Assembly: GCA_934565795.1 (NCBI GenBank)
Contig: CAKTIM010000019.1
Coordinates: 1-44,018, forward strand
Reading direction: 5' to 3'
Source: an uncultured Oscillospiraceae bacterium
GTDB taxonomy: Bacteria; Bacillota; Clostridia; Oscillospirales; Oscillospiraceae
DNA length: 44,018 nt
The notes under the pieces were generated by a model. It made no database searches. It was not told the DNA's origin and was given only the letters and a program-made list of their open reading frames with translations. The translations under genes and the position numbers were made by a program. Below, in pieces: positions 35,084-44,018 of the stretch. Each line of letters begins with the position of its first letter. Position 1 is the stretch's first letter.

Positions 35084-36829
35084 ATGGATCTGTTTCAGTT
35101 TTTGAATTTGATCGGCGGGCTGAGTCTGTTCCTGTTCGGCATGAACGTGATGGGGCAGGCGCTGGAGCGCCGGGCGGGGAGCAAGCTGCGCTCCCTGCTG
35201 GAAAAAATGACCACCAATAAGTTCGCGGGGCTGCTCACCGGCCTGGCGGTGACGGCGGTGATCCAGAGCTCCTCCGCCACCACGGTAATGGTGGTGGGCT
35301 TTGTCAACTCCGGGCTGATGACCCTGCGGCAGGCCATTCATATGATTATGGGTGCGAACATCGGCACCACGGTAACGGCCTGGATTCTGAGCCTGGCGGG
35401 CATTTCCAGCGGGAATTTCTTTATCCGGCTGCTGAAGCCCTCCTCCTTCACCCCCATCCTGGCGCTGATCGGCATCGTTCAATACATGTTCTGCAAGAAC
35501 GATAAGAAGAAGGACACCGGCCTGATCCTGCTGGGCTTTGCCACGCTGATGTACGGCATGGAGAGCATGTCCGCCGCCGTGGCCGGGCTGGGGCAGGTGC
35601 CCGCCTTCCGGCAGATGTTCCTCATGTTCCAGAATCCTGTTCTGGGCGTGCTGGCCGGTGCGTCGCTGACGGCCATTATCCAGTCCAGCTCCGCCTCCGT
35701 TGGCATTTTGCAGGCACTGGCTATCACCGGGCAGGTGACCTATGGCGCGGCGGTTCCCATCATCATGGGCCAGAACATCGGCACCTGCATCACGGCGATC
35801 CTGTCCAGCATCGGTGCCAATAAAAACGCCAAGCGGGCCGCCCTGGTGCACCTGAGCTTCAACGTGATTGGCACCGTGGTGTGGCTGTGCGTGTTCTGCC
35901 TGGTAAAATGGCTGTTCTCCCCCGCGCTGCTGGGGGAGAGCGCCACGCTGATGGGCATTGCCGTGGCCCATTCCTTATTTAATGTACTGTGCACGGCGCT
36001 GCTGCTGCCCCTGTCCCGTCAGCTGGAGAGCCTGGTGTGCCGCCTGGTGCCGGAGGGCAAGAAGCCCGAAGCTGCCAGCGAGCTGGACGAGCGTCTGCTG
36101 ACCACGCCCCCCGTGGCGCTGGAGCAGTGCAAGAAGGTGGCCGCTGAGATGGCGAATTGCTCCGTAACGGCCCTGCGGCAGAGCATTTCCGTGCTGAGCC
36201 GTTATACCCCCGAGCTTGCCAAGCAGATTCGCGCGGCGGAGGATCTGACCGACCACTACGAGGACATCCTGGGCACCTACCTTGTCAAGCTCAGCACCCG
36301 GCGCATCAGCGCGGCGGACAGCAACGAGGCCGCCCGGCTGCTGAAGATCATCGGCGATTTTGAGCGCATTGCCGACCATGCAGTGAATCTGCTCCAGTCC
36401 GCCGAGGAGCTGCATGAGAAGAAAATGTCCCTGTCCAAGCCCGCCGTGAAGGAGCTGGGCGTACTCACCGGGGCGGTGGATGAAATCCTGGGGCTGTCCC
36501 TGGACGCCTTCCTGAAGGACGACTACAGCGCCGCCGGAATGGTGGAGCCGCTGGAGCAGGTGATCGACGGATTGAAAGAGCAGCTGCGCACCAACCACAT
36601 CCTGCGGCTGCAAAAGGAGCAGTGCAGCATCGAGGCCGGCTTTGTCTGGTCGGATCTGCTGACGAACCTGGAGCGGGTATCCGACCACTGCTCCAACATC
36701 GCCGGATGCGTGATGGACATGCACGAAGGCAAGCTGAACCTTCACGAGTCCCTGCGGGCGGTGAAGGAGGACCGGGAGAAATTTGCCGAGCGCTTCGAGC
36801 AGTATCAGAAAAAATACGCCGTGCAGTGA
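35084..36829 (+). CDS. Na/phosphate cotransporter with C-terminal PhoU domain
   Basis: 581 residues. The N-terminal ~330 contain the two inverted NptA/NaPi-II repeats, each with the QSSSA signature (IQSSSATTVMVVGFVN and IQSSSASVGILQALAI), and GANIGTTVTAW and GQNIGTCITAI. The C-terminal ~220 form a PhoU-type helical domain with ADHAVNLLQSAEEL and SDHCSNIAGC metal-binding-type motifs. It imports phosphate with sodium; the PhoU domain probably regulates it. Ribosome site GAGAGGAT. It precedes pstS by 154 nt including its own Pho-box-like region, so it is an independent unit of the same regulon. This gives the locus two PhoU domains, this one and the free PhoU. Confidence 0.93.
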   Translation: MDLFQFLNLIGGLSLFLFGMNVMGQALERRAGSKLRSLLEKMTTNKFAGLLTGLAVTAVIQSSSATTVMVVGFVNSGLMTLRQAIHMIMGANIGTTVTAWILSLAGISSGNFFIRLLKPSSFTPILALIGIVQYMFCKNDKKKDTGLILLGFATLMYGMESMSAAVAGLGQVPAFRQMFLMFQNPVLGVLAGASLTAIIQSSSASVGILQALAITGQVTYGAAVPIIMGQNIGTCITAILSSIGANKNAKRAALVHLSFNVIGTVVWLCVFCLVKWLFSPALLGESATLMGIAVAHSLFNVLCTALLLPLSRQLESLVCRLVPEGKKPEAASELDERLLTTPPVALEQCKKVAAEMANCSVTALRQSISVLSRYTPELAKQIRAAEDLTDHYEDILGTYLVKLSTRRISAADSNEAARLLKIIGDFERIADHAVNLLQSAEELHEKKMSLSKPAVKELGVLTGAVDEILGLSLDAFLKDDYSAAGMVEPLEQVIDGLKEQLRTNHILRLQKEQCSIEAGFVWSDLLTNLERVSDHCSNIAGCVMDMHEGKLNLHESLRAVKEDREKFAERFEQYQKKYAVQ

Positions 36830-36842
36830 CCGCTTTCCCGGC

Positions 36843-36918
36843 TTTACAAAGGTCTTTCCGAAGTTTACCCACTTCTTACAATTCCGCGATAGTGAACTTT
36901 ACTTCCTCTTGGTATGAT
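36843..36918 (+). promoter_or_regulatory. Pho-box-like repeats and promoter before pstS
   Basis: TTTACA (36843), TTTACC (36864), CTTACA (36875) and TTTACT (36898) recur at about 11 bp or multiples of it, and a TATGAT -10 box is at 36913-36918. Same pattern as before the Na/Pi cotransporter gene, supporting a common PhoP operator. Confidence 0.65.
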
Positions 36919-36983
36919 GTGCTTGTGGTTGAGGGAAAGGCCCCCAACCGAATATGGAAGAAAAAACTTAGGAGGAAATTGAT

Positions 36984-37826
36984 ATGAAAAAAGTTATTTG
37001 TTTTGTACTGGCTGCGGCTCTGATGCTGACGCTGAGCCTGTCCGCCTGCGCCAAGAGCCTGAGCGGCACTGTGGGCACCAATGGTTCCACCTCCATGGAA
37101 AAGGTGATCGGCATTCTGTCCGAGCAGTTTATGGAAGACAACAGCGACGTGACCGTCACCTATGACGCCACCGGCTCCGGCACCGGCATTGAGGCCGTGG
37201 CCAACGGCACCTGCGACATCGGCCTGGCCTCCCGCGCCCTGAAGGACACCGAAACCGAGAAGGGCCTGGTCGCCACCACCGTCGCCCTGGACGGCATCGC
37301 CATCATTGTGAACGCCGATTGCCCCGTGGACGACCTGACCGTTGAGCAGATTTCCGATATCTTCACCGGCAAGATCACCTCTTGGGCCGATTTCGGCGGC
37401 AAGGGCGACATCGCCTGCATCGGCCGCGAGGCTGGCTCCGGTACCCGCGACGGCTTCGAGTCCATCACCAAAACCACCGATCAGTGTGTCCTGTCTCAGG
37501 AGCTGACCTCCACCGGCGCAGTAATCGCCGCCGTCAAGAGCAGCGCCAACGCCATTGGCTACGCTTCCCTGTCCGCCGTCGAGGGCCAGGAGGGCATCAA
37601 GGTTCTGACCGTCAACGAAGTGGAGTGCACCGCCGAGAACATCATCAACGGTACCTATGTGGTGCAGCGTCCCTTCAACCTGGTCACCAAGGACGGCGCC
37701 GAGCTGAGCGAGGCTGCCCAGGCCTTCTTCGACTACATGGTCTCCGTAGATGCCGCCGAGCTGATCACCCTGGCCGGTGCGGTTCCTGTAGCCCAAGCCG
37801 AGGCCGAGACCGAGCCTGCCAAGTAA
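36984..37826 (+). CDS. pstS: Phosphate-binding lipoprotein PstS
   Basis: 280 residues, lipobox LSAC after a hydrophobic signal (Cys23). The mature part shows the phosphate-binding features of PstS: VGTNGSTSMEKV, YDATGSGTGIEAV, DIGLASRAL, and GREAGSGTRDGFES, whose Ser, Arg and Asp contact phosphate. It catches Pi outside and delivers it to PstCA. AGGAGG precedes the start. First gene of pstSCAB-phoU-phoPR, directly behind Pho-box-like repeats. Length is normal for Firmicutes. Confidence 0.97.
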   Translation: MKKVICFVLAAALMLTLSLSACAKSLSGTVGTNGSTSMEKVIGILSEQFMEDNSDVTVTYDATGSGTGIEAVANGTCDIGLASRALKDTETEKGLVATTVALDGIAIIVNADCPVDDLTVEQISDIFTGKITSWADFGGKGDIACIGREAGSGTRDGFESITKTTDQCVLSQELTSTGAVIAAVKSSANAIGYASLSAVEGQEGIKVLTVNEVECTAENIINGTYVVQRPFNLVTKDGAELSEAAQAFFDYMVSVDAAELITLAGAVPVAQAEAETEPAK

Positions 37827-37827
37827 T

Positions 37828-38712
37828 ATGAAGCATAAGTCGGTTGGAAAAGCCGCCGGGGAGAACAGCATGAATGTGCTGTTCTTCCTGTGCGGTATTG
37901 TCACAGTTGGATTTGTACTGTGCATCTGCATCTATCTGATGCTTTCCGGCATTCCCGCCATTGGGAAGATCGGATTCAAGGATTTCTTCCTGGGCAAGAT
38001 CTGGAAGCCCACCGCCACCACCGTAGAGCCAAGCTACGGGATTCTTCCGTTTATTCTCACCAGCATCTGCGGCACCGCCGGAGCCGTGCTCCTCGGTGTG
38101 CCCATCGGGCTGCTGACGGCGGTGTTCCTGGCAAAGGTTGCGCCCCCGAAGTTGGCAGACCTGATCCGCACGGCGGTGCAGCTGCTGGCGGGCATTCCGT
38201 CGGTGGTATACGGTCTGGTGGGCATGATCGTTCTGGTGCCCGCCATCCAGCAGCTTTTCGCGCTGTCCTCCGGGGCGACGCTGCTGGCGGCCATCATCGT
38301 ACTGGCCATTATGATTCTCCCGTCCATCATCAACGTGTCGGAGACGGCCCTGCGGGCGGTGCCCAAGGACTACGAGGACGCCTCCCTGGCCCTGGGGGCG
38401 ACCGAACTGGAGACCTATTTCCGGGTCACCGTCCCGGCGGCGAAGAGCGGCATTGCCACCGCCGTGGTGCTGGGCGTGGGCCGGGCCATCGGCGAGGCCA
38501 TGGCCATCATCATGGTTTCCGGCAACGTGCCCAATATGCCGAAGCTGCTCGGCCCCGTGCGGTTTATGACCACCGCCATTGCGTCGGAAATGTCCTACGC
38601 CCCGGTGGGTTCCTTGCAGCGGGAGGCGCTGTTCTCCATCGGCCTGGTGCTGTTCCTGTTCATTATGCTGATCAATGTACTGCTGAATGTGGTCATTAAA
38701 AAGGAGCGGTGA
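37828..38712 (+). CDS. pstC: Phosphate ABC transporter permease PstC
   Basis: 294 residues with six membrane helices; TM1 follows at NVLFFLCGIVTVGFVLCICIY. The EAA-type loop that meets PstB is YEDASLALGATELETYFRVTVP. Start ATG 37828 overlaps the region just behind the pstS stop (1-nt gap), without a clear ribosome site, so coupling is likely; a second ATG at 37870, with GGGGAGA upstream, would remove 14 residues and remains possible. Forms the channel with PstA. Confidence 0.95.
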   Translation: MKHKSVGKAAGENSMNVLFFLCGIVTVGFVLCICIYLMLSGIPAIGKIGFKDFFLGKIWKPTATTVEPSYGILPFILTSICGTAGAVLLGVPIGLLTAVFLAKVAPPKLADLIRTAVQLLAGIPSVVYGLVGMIVLVPAIQQLFALSSGATLLAAIIVLAIMILPSIINVSETALRAVPKDYEDASLALGATELETYFRVTVPAAKSGIATAVVLGVGRAIGEAMAIIMVSGNVPNMPKLLGPVRFMTTAIASEMSYAPVGSLQREALFSIGLVLFLFIMLINVLLNVVIKKER

Positions 38713-38715
38713 GAT

Positions 38716-39561
38716 ATGTCCTTTGAGAAAAAACGAACGCTCTGGAACCGCTCCGTCAAGGCAGCGGTGTACGCCGCCTCCATCCTCACCGCGGCACTGC
38801 TGGTGGGGCTGATCGGCTATATTCTGTATCGCGGTGTCCCCAACCTGAGCTGGGAGCTGGTCAGCACCCAGACGAGCTATATCCGCGGCACCATCGGCAT
38901 CCTGCCCAATCTTGCAAACACGGTGTATATCATCATCGTGGCCATGGTCATTGCCCTGCCCCTGGGGGTGGGCGCGGCCATCTATCTGACGGAATACTCC
39001 TCCAACCGCCACCTGACGGCGCTGATCGAATTCGCCGCCGAGACGCTGACAGGCATCCCCTCCATCCTGTTCGGCCTGGTGGGCATGCTGCTGTTCGTGC
39101 AGAAGCTGGGTCTGGGTGCGGGCATCCTGGCCGGCGGACTGACGCTGGTGATGATGATCCTGCCCACCATCGTCCGCACCACCCAGGAGAGCCTGAAAAC
39201 TGTCCCCCAGGCCTATCGGGAGGGGGCGCTTGCCCTGGGTGCGGGAAAATGGAGAATGATCCGCACCGTGGTGCTGCCCAGCGCGGTGGACGGCACCGTC
39301 ACCGGCTGCATTCTGGCCATCGGGCGCATCACCGGCGAATCGGCTGCCCTGCTGTTTACCGCCGGATTCGGTCTGAAGCTCAACGGCTTTATCAAGGCGC
39401 TGCACGCATCCTCCGCCACGCTGACGGTGGCGCTTTATGTGTATGCCAGCGAGCAGGGAAAGATCGACGTGGCCTTTGCCATTGCGCTGCTTCTGCTGGC
39501 GCTGACACTGGTCATCAACCTGGGAGCAAACCTGGCCGGAAAACGGCTGCGGCGGAACTGA
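38716..39561 (+). CDS. pstA: Phosphate ABC transporter permease PstA
   Basis: 281 residues, six membrane helices, with TGIPSILFGLVGM and the cytoplasmic loop YREGALALGAGKWRMIRTVVLP characteristic of PstA. Partner of PstC in the membrane channel. Start 3 nt after the pstC stop; AAGGAG lies 10 nt upstream inside the end of pstC. Normal length. Confidence 0.96.
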   Translation: MSFEKKRTLWNRSVKAAVYAASILTAALLVGLIGYILYRGVPNLSWELVSTQTSYIRGTIGILPNLANTVYIIIVAMVIALPLGVGAAIYLTEYSSNRHLTALIEFAAETLTGIPSILFGLVGMLLFVQKLGLGAGILAGGLTLVMMILPTIVRTTQESLKTVPQAYREGALALGAGKWRMIRTVVLPSAVDGTVTGCILAIGRITGESAALLFTAGFGLKLNGFIKALHASSATLTVALYVYASEQGKIDVAFAIALLLLALTLVINLGANLAGKRLRRN

Positions 39562-39570
39562 GGAGAGAAC

Positions 39571-40326
39571 ATGGAAAAAATTATCGAGACAAAGGCTTTG
39601 AAGCTGTGGTACGGGGAAAAGCAGGCCCTCCACGGCATTGATATGGCGATTCCGCAGCACGAGATCACGGCGCTGATCGGCCCCTCCGGCTGCGGCAAAT
39701 CCACATTTCTGAAAACCCTGAACCGCATGCAGGATCTGGTGCCCGGCGTCAAAATCGAGGGGCAGGTGCTCTACGAAGGGCAGAACATCTATGATCCCCA
39801 GGTGGATGTGACCTGGCTGCGCAAGCGCATCGGCATGGTGTTCCAGAAGGCCAACCCTTTCCCCATGAGCATTTACGACAACATCGCCTACGGCCCCCGC
39901 ACCCATGGCATCCGCAGCAAGGCGAAGCTGGACGAGATTGTGGAGCGCTCCGCAAAAAACGCGGCCATCTGGGACGAGGTAAAGGATCGGCTGAAATCCT
40001 CCGCCCTGGGGCTTTCCGGCGGCCAGCAGCAGCGGCTGTGCATTGCCCGGGCGCTGGCGGTAGAGCCGGAGGTGCTGCTGATGGACGAATCCACCTCCGC
40101 TCTGGATCCCATCTCCACCGGCAAAATTGAAGATCTGGCGCTGCAACTAAAGGAGAAGTACACCGTGGTCATGGTCACCCACAACATGCAGCAGGCCGCC
40201 CGGATATCGGACAACTGCGCGTTCTTCCTGCTGGGTGAGCTGGTGGAGTTTGATAAGACCGAGCGGCTCTTCTCCGACCCCAGGGACAAGCGCACCGAGG
40301 ACTACATCACAGGGAGGTTTGGATAA
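39571..40326 (+). CDS. pstB: Phosphate ABC transporter ATP-binding protein PstB
   Basis: 251 residues. Walker [11 protein letters not shown]-loop [12 protein letters not shown] (PstB-specific), signature [14 protein letters not shown], Walker [17 protein letters not shown], switch His [15 protein letters not shown]. It hydrolyses ATP to drive PstCA. The Walker B follow-up reads DES instead of the usual DEP, a minor variant that keeps the catalytic Glu. GAGGAG precedes the ATG; the stop codon shares its last base with the phoU start codon. Confidence 0.97.
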   Translation: MEKIIETKALKLWYGEKQALHGIDMAIPQHEITALIGPSGCGKSTFLKTLNRMQDLVPGVKIEGQVLYEGQNIYDPQVDVTWLRKRIGMVFQKANPFPMSIYDNIAYGPRTHGIRSKAKLDEIVERSAKNAAIWDEVKDRLKSSALGLSGGQQQRLCIARALAVEPEVLLMDESTSALDPISTGKIEDLALQLKEKYTVVMVTHNMQQAARISDNCAFFLLGELVEFDKTERLFSDPRDKRTEDYITGRFG

Positions 40327-41009
40327 TGCGTTCCAAATTTGACATGGAGCTGGAAAAGCTGAAACGGGAAATGACCGCCATGGGCATGCTGTGCGAAAAT
40401 GCCATCGCCAAGGCATCTCACGCGCTGGTGAATTGCAGCCCCAGGCTGGCAGCGGAGCTGCCGGAGCTGCTGAACCAGATCACTCAGAAGGAGCGGGATA
40501 TCGAGAGCATCTGCCTGCGGCTTCTGCTCCAGCAGCAGCCGGTGGCCAAGGATTTACGTACCGTATCCGCCGCGCTGAAAATGGTGACGGATGCCCAGCG
40601 CATCGGCACCCAGTCCAGCGACATCAGCGAGATTGTCGCCCTGGGCAACATTGAGGAAATCCCCGAGGGCCTTCCCATCCGGGAGATGGCCACCTCCGTG
40701 ATCCACATGGTCACGGACAGCATCGATTCCTTTGTAAAACAGGATGGAAAAATCGCCCGCAGTGTGATAGAATATGATGACGTGGTAGATACGTTTTTCG
40801 ATACGGTGAAATCGGCCCTGATTGCGCTGCTGAAGGCCCCCGAGGCCAACAGCGAGGCGCTGGCCGATCTGCTGATGATCGCAAAATACTACGAGCGGAT
40901 CGGCGACCATGCGGTGAATATTGCCAAATGGGTGCTGTTTTCGCTGACGGGAAATTTGGAAGTGGAGAGCGCCTATTTTGAAGAGGGCGACCACACCAGC
41001 GAAAAATGA
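40326..41009 (+). CDS. phoU: Phosphate signalling protein PhoU
   Basis: 227 residues, two PhoU three-helix repeats; metal-site motifs are visible around AQRIGTQSSDISEI and YYERIGDHAVNIAKWV. PhoU links the Pst transporter to PhoR, holding the Pho regulon off when phosphate is plentiful. Its ATG overlaps the pstB stop by one base. Normal length. A second PhoU domain is fused to the Na/Pi transporter upstream. Confidence 0.96.
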   Translation: MRSKFDMELEKLKREMTAMGMLCENAIAKASHALVNCSPRLAAELPELLNQITQKERDIESICLRLLLQQQPVAKDLRTVSAALKMVTDAQRIGTQSSDISEIVALGNIEEIPEGLPIREMATSVIHMVTDSIDSFVKQDGKIARSVIEYDDVVDTFFDTVKSALIALLKAPEANSEALADLLMIAKYYERIGDHAVNIAKWVLFSLTGNLEVESAYFEEGDHTSEK

Positions 41010-41018
41010 GGCGATAGA

Positions 41019-41693
41019 ATGATTTATTGCGTGGAAGACGACAGCAGCATCCGGGAGCTGACGGTTTATGCCCTGAATGCCTCCAACCTGAACGCCGTGG
41101 GGCTGGACTGTGCTGCAGCGCTGTGGCAGGCGATGCACCAGGAGAAGCCGGAGCTGATCCTGCTGGACATCATGCTTCCCGACGAGGACGGCATCTCCAT
41201 CCTGAAAAAGCTCCGCGCTGCCCCCGCCACGGCGGAGGTCCCCGTGATCATGGCCACCGCCAAGGGAACGGAATTCGACAAGGTGATCGGGCTGGATCTG
41301 GGCGCGGACGACTATCTGGCCAAGCCCTTTGGCATGATGGAAATGGTATCCCGTGTCAAGGCCGTGCTGCGCCGGGCAAACCGCACCCACATCTCCCCCG
41401 CCCTGACCCACAAGGGGATCGAGCTGAACGAAAGCTCCCACCAGGTATTTGTGGACGGGAAAAAGGTCGAGCTGACCGTAAAGGAATACCAGCTGCTGCG
41501 GCTGTTCCTGAAAGATCCCGGTGTGGCGTTCACCCGGGAAAATCTGCTTTCCTCCGTGTGGGAAAGTGAATTTCAGGGCGAGACCCGAACCGTGGATGTA
41601 CATATCGCCTCCCTGCGCATGAAGCTGGGCAGCGCCGGAGAGGCCATCAAGACCGTGCGTGGCGTTGGCTACCGGCTGGAGGAAGAGAAATGA
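41019..41693 (+). CDS. phoP: Phosphate response regulator, OmpR/PhoB family
   Basis: 224 residues. Receiver domain with acidic pair ED-D at residues 6-8, phospho-acceptor Asp50 (ILLDIMLPDEDG) and Lys in LAKPFG. The C-terminal winged-helix domain contains VKEYQLLRLFLKDPGVAFTRENLLSSVW and RTVDVHIASLRMKLG, the recognition-helix region of OmpR-type regulators. It probably binds the 11-bp TTTACA repeats before the Na/Pi gene and pstS. Next to the matching kinase, whose start overlaps its stop by 4 nt. Confidence 0.94.
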   Translation: MIYCVEDDSSIRELTVYALNASNLNAVGLDCAAALWQAMHQEKPELILLDIMLPDEDGISILKKLRAAPATAEVPVIMATAKGTEFDKVIGLDLGADDYLAKPFGMMEMVSRVKAVLRRANRTHISPALTHKGIELNESSHQVFVDGKKVELTVKEYQLLRLFLKDPGVAFTRENLLSSVWESEFQGETRTVDVHIASLRMKLGSAGEAIKTVRGVGYRLEEEK

Positions 41694-43348
41694 CAAAACG
41701 AATTTACAAGTCCATCTGTGCCGCAGCGCTGGGCGTGTTTGTGGTGACCATGCTGCTGATCATGGGCGTACTATACAACTATTTTTCTTCTGTGCAGCAG
41801 AAGCAGCTGCGCTCTCAGACGGCTCTGGCCGTCCAGGGCGCGGAGCAGCTGGGCATGGACTATTTTGAAGGGTTCTCCGACAAGGACGTGCGCATCACCT
41901 GGATCGCCGCCAACGGCGAGGTGCTGTATGACAGCGCCTCCGCCTCCGAGGCCATGGAGAACCATTTGCAGCGTGAGGAAATCCAGAGTGCCCTGGCCAC
42001 CGGCTTCGGCGAAAGCGCCCGCTATTCCTCCACCATGATGAAGCAATACCTCTACTGCACCCAGAAGCTCAGCGACGGCACGGTGCTGCGTCTGTCCGTC
42101 TCCCACAATTCCGTGTGGGTGCTGCTGCTGGGGATGCTCCAGCCCATCCTGATCGTCATTGCGGTGGCGGCGGTGCTGTCCTTCCTGTTGGCCAGCCGGC
42201 TTTCCAAGCGGATCGTGGATCCTATGAACAAGCTGAATCTGGACGAGCCGCTGGAAAACGAGGGCTACGACGAGCTTAGCCCCCTGCTGCGGCGCATCTA
42301 CAGCCAGCAGCAGCATCTGAAGGATCAGCAGGCCACCCTGGCCCAAAAGCAGAACGAGCTGGATGTCATCGTGGGCCACCTGGAGGAGGGCATGATCCTG
42401 CTGGACAAATCCTGCAAGGTCATCACCGCCAACCAGGCCGCCCTGCGGCTGCTGGACGCCCGGACTACCAACATTGCCGGGCTTGACCTGCTGATGCTCA
42501 GCCGGAATCTGCCCCTGGCAGAGGCGGTGCGGGAGGCAATGGGCGGCCACAGCGCCACCCGCAAAACGGAGCTGCACGGCAGAACCATTCAGATCCAGGC
42601 CGCCGCCGTGGGCAAGCAGGATGAAATGTCCGGCGTCGCGGTGGTGCTGTTCGATATCACTCAATCCGAGCAGGCGGAGCAGCGCCGCCGGGAATTCACC
42701 GCCAACGTCTCCCACGAGCTGAAAACCCCCCTGCAATCCATCTCCGGCTATTCCGAGCTGCTGATGCGGGGCATGGCCAAGGACGAGGACATTCAGCCCT
42801 TTGCCCAGCGCATCTATGGGGAGACCCAGCGGCTGATCCAGCTGGTGGAGGATATCATCAACCTTTCCCAGCTGGACGAGGGCAGCGGGTATCAGTGGCA
42901 GCAGGTGAACCTGTATGCCATCGCCGCAGAGGTCACCGGCAGCCTGGAGCACTGCGCCGAGGAAAAGCAGGTGCGTCTGGCCCTGGAGGGCGGCGATGCT
43001 ACACTGCGGGGCGTGCCGGAGCTGCTGCGGGGCATCGTATACAATCTGACGGACAACGCCATCAAGTATAACCGCACCGGCGGCAGCGTCACCGTGACCG
43101 TCGCCCAGGAAAAGGATGCGGCGGTGCTCACTGTCAGCGATACCGGCATCGGCATCCCCGAGGAGGAGCGCAACCGTATTTTCGAGCGCTTCTACCGAGT
43201 GGATAAGAGCCGCTCCAAGGAGGTCGGCGGCACCGGCCTGGGCCTGTCCATCGTCAAGCACGCCGCATTCCTGCACAAGGCCGCCATCGACGTCACCAGC
43301 CAACTCGGCGCCGGCACCAGCATCCAGGTTCGCTTCCCCCTCCAGTAA
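41690..43348 (+). CDS. phoR: Phosphate sensor histidine kinase PhoR
   Basis: 552 residues. TM1 about 9-31, outer domain about 32-140, TM2 about 142-168. A linker then a PAS-like domain (VIVGHLEEGMILLDKSCKVITANQAALRLL, about 225-325) come before the HisKA box FTANVSHELKTPLQ with His342. HATPase: NAIKYN (N box), DTGIGIPEEERNRIFERFY (G1/F) and GGTGLGLSIVKH (G2). Phosphorylates PhoP; through PhoU it senses Pst activity. GGAGGAAGAG precedes the start inside phoP. Last gene of the operon; no clear terminator, the composite repeat follows within 14 bp. Confidence 0.95.
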   Translation: MTKRIYKSICAAALGVFVVTMLLIMGVLYNYFSSVQQKQLRSQTALAVQGAEQLGMDYFEGFSDKDVRITWIAANGEVLYDSASASEAMENHLQREEIQSALATGFGESARYSSTMMKQYLYCTQKLSDGTVLRLSVSHNSVWVLLLGMLQPILIVIAVAAVLSFLLASRLSKRIVDPMNKLNLDEPLENEGYDELSPLLRRIYSQQQHLKDQQATLAQKQNELDVIVGHLEEGMILLDKSCKVITANQAALRLLDARTTNIAGLDLLMLSRNLPLAEAVREAMGGHSATRKTELHGRTIQIQAAAVGKQDEMSGVAVVLFDITQSEQAEQRRREFTANVSHELKTPLQSISGYSELLMRGMAKDEDIQPFAQRIYGETQRLIQLVEDIINLSQLDEGSGYQWQQVNLYAIAAEVTGSLEHCAEEKQVRLALEGGDATLRGVPELLRGIVYNLTDNAIKYNRTGGSVTVTVAQEKDAAVLTVSDTGIGIPEEERNRIFERFYRVDKSRSKEVGGTGLGLSIVKHAAFLHKAAIDVTSQLGAGTSIQVRFPLQ

Positions 43349-43361
43349 ACGCCCTCACACC

Positions 43362-43703
43362 CCGTAGGGGCGGATACCAGCCGCCCGCAACGTCGCGAGC
43401 CTGAGCTGTCAGTTGAATGGACATTACCAAAAGTTTCTGAGTTCGTAGGGGGCGGCAACCTGCCGCTCCGCAGCGTCACCACTTCAAAAGCGCCCCCGTT
43501 GAATGGTGCACGCCAATCCGTAGGGGCGGATACCAGCCGCCCGCAGCGTGATGGGCCTGAGCTGCCGGTTGAATGGAAGCCGGAAAAATCTTCTGAGTTC
43601 GTAGGGGGCGGCAATTTGTCGCCCCGCTGAGTACCGGAACTGAGCGTTTCGTCTATACAGCTCACGTTCGTTACTTTGCGGGCGGCTAATATCCGCCCCT
43701 ACG
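43362..43703. repeat. Composite repeat, region 3: partly duplicated inverted-repeat module
   Basis: Two copies of the left end (43362 and 43518, TAGGGGCGGATACCAGCC) precede one right end (43679-43703, CGGGCGGCTAATATCCGCCC). The module thus looks partly tandem-duplicated, unlike regions 1 and 2. Non-coding; starts 14 bp after the phoR stop and may supply its 3' end stem. Confidence 0.75.
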
Positions 43704-43761
43704 CACTCAGTATGTTTGACATCGTACCTTTTTAGTGAAATCTCTCTCGAAACCATCACCT

Positions 43762-43904
43762 GAGTGCCCTCTTCAGTCGCTGCGGCGACAGCTTCCCCCA
43801 CAGGGAAGCTTGGGGATGTATCCTTTTTGGTTATACGTTCATCTTTACTGCTTCCTAAACCGTCAGGTTTAGGGTCGGCAGGTTGCCGACCCCTACGGGT
43901 GGGG
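43762..43904. repeat. Composite repeat, region 3: second module without mini-element
   Basis: Matches 16619-16820 and 27028-27230 but lacks the ~65-bp mini-element: GGCGACAGCTTCCCCCACAG reads straight across the site. It serves as the empty-site reference. Ends in the GGGTCGGCA/TGCCGACCC hairpin. The final stretch 43905-44018 shows nothing recognisable. Confidence 0.8.
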
Positions 43905-44018
43905 TGTTATCGGTTTTAGGGCGAATTCGCTCACCTTTTTTATTAGAGCGTATCTGAAAATGAAGTATTCTTGTATTATTTCAACAAAATCCAAATGGAA
44001 GCAAGGTGGACAAACGCA

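Overview
The window is a GC-rich chromosomal segment of a low-GC-phylum (Firmicutes) bacterium, most likely a gut Clostridia member of the Oscillospirales/Ruminococcaceae type. Pointers are the Glu/Ala/Pro/Thr-rich linkers behind lipobox signal peptides, strong AGGAGG ribosome sites, a type III glutamine synthetase, an Amt-PII fusion, a CIRCE-controlled clpB, and dispersed palindromic repeats. No phage, CRISPR array, transposase or antibiotic-resistance gene is visible.

Left part (1-13.3 kb, minus strand): a truncated lipoprotein that joins accessory domains to the start of a BMP/PnrA-type nucleoside-binding domain, then sfsA, then a nitrogen-assimilation block: glnN (GSIII) - gltB - gltD, followed after a new promoter by an ammonium transporter fused to PII. 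Together these import ammonium, make glutamine, and make glutamate from glutamine and 2-oxoglutarate. The glnN and amt leaders both carry a small hexaloop stem overlapping the 5' arm of a terminator-like hairpin, suggesting shared control by antitermination.

Middle (13.5-26.4 kb, minus strand): clpB under a CIRCE/HrcA operator, a repeat-rich gap, then an oligopeptide ABC importer operon oppA-B-C-D-F ending in a divergent ApbE-like membrane protein. OppD has a roughly 235-residue charged insert and OppF has a membrane-spanning tail.

Right part (27.4-43.3 kb, plus strand): an envelope operon (GT2-GtrA glycosyltransferase, NAGPA-type glycosidase, anchored protein of unknown function, PAP2 phosphatase), tRNA-Thr with a duplicated 3' end nearby, an accessory stretch of apparently lower GC with a candidate structured RNA and three unknown genes, and a phosphate block: Na/Pi cotransporter-PhoU fusion and pstSCAB-phoU-phoP-phoR, both preceded by 11-bp-phased TTTACA repeats that look like Pho boxes.

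The intergenic regions hold several repeat families: a palindromic element of about 165 bp whose arms covary between copies (four copies), a composite repeat with inverted ends (three regions), and a mini-element of about 65 bp nested inside the composite repeat.
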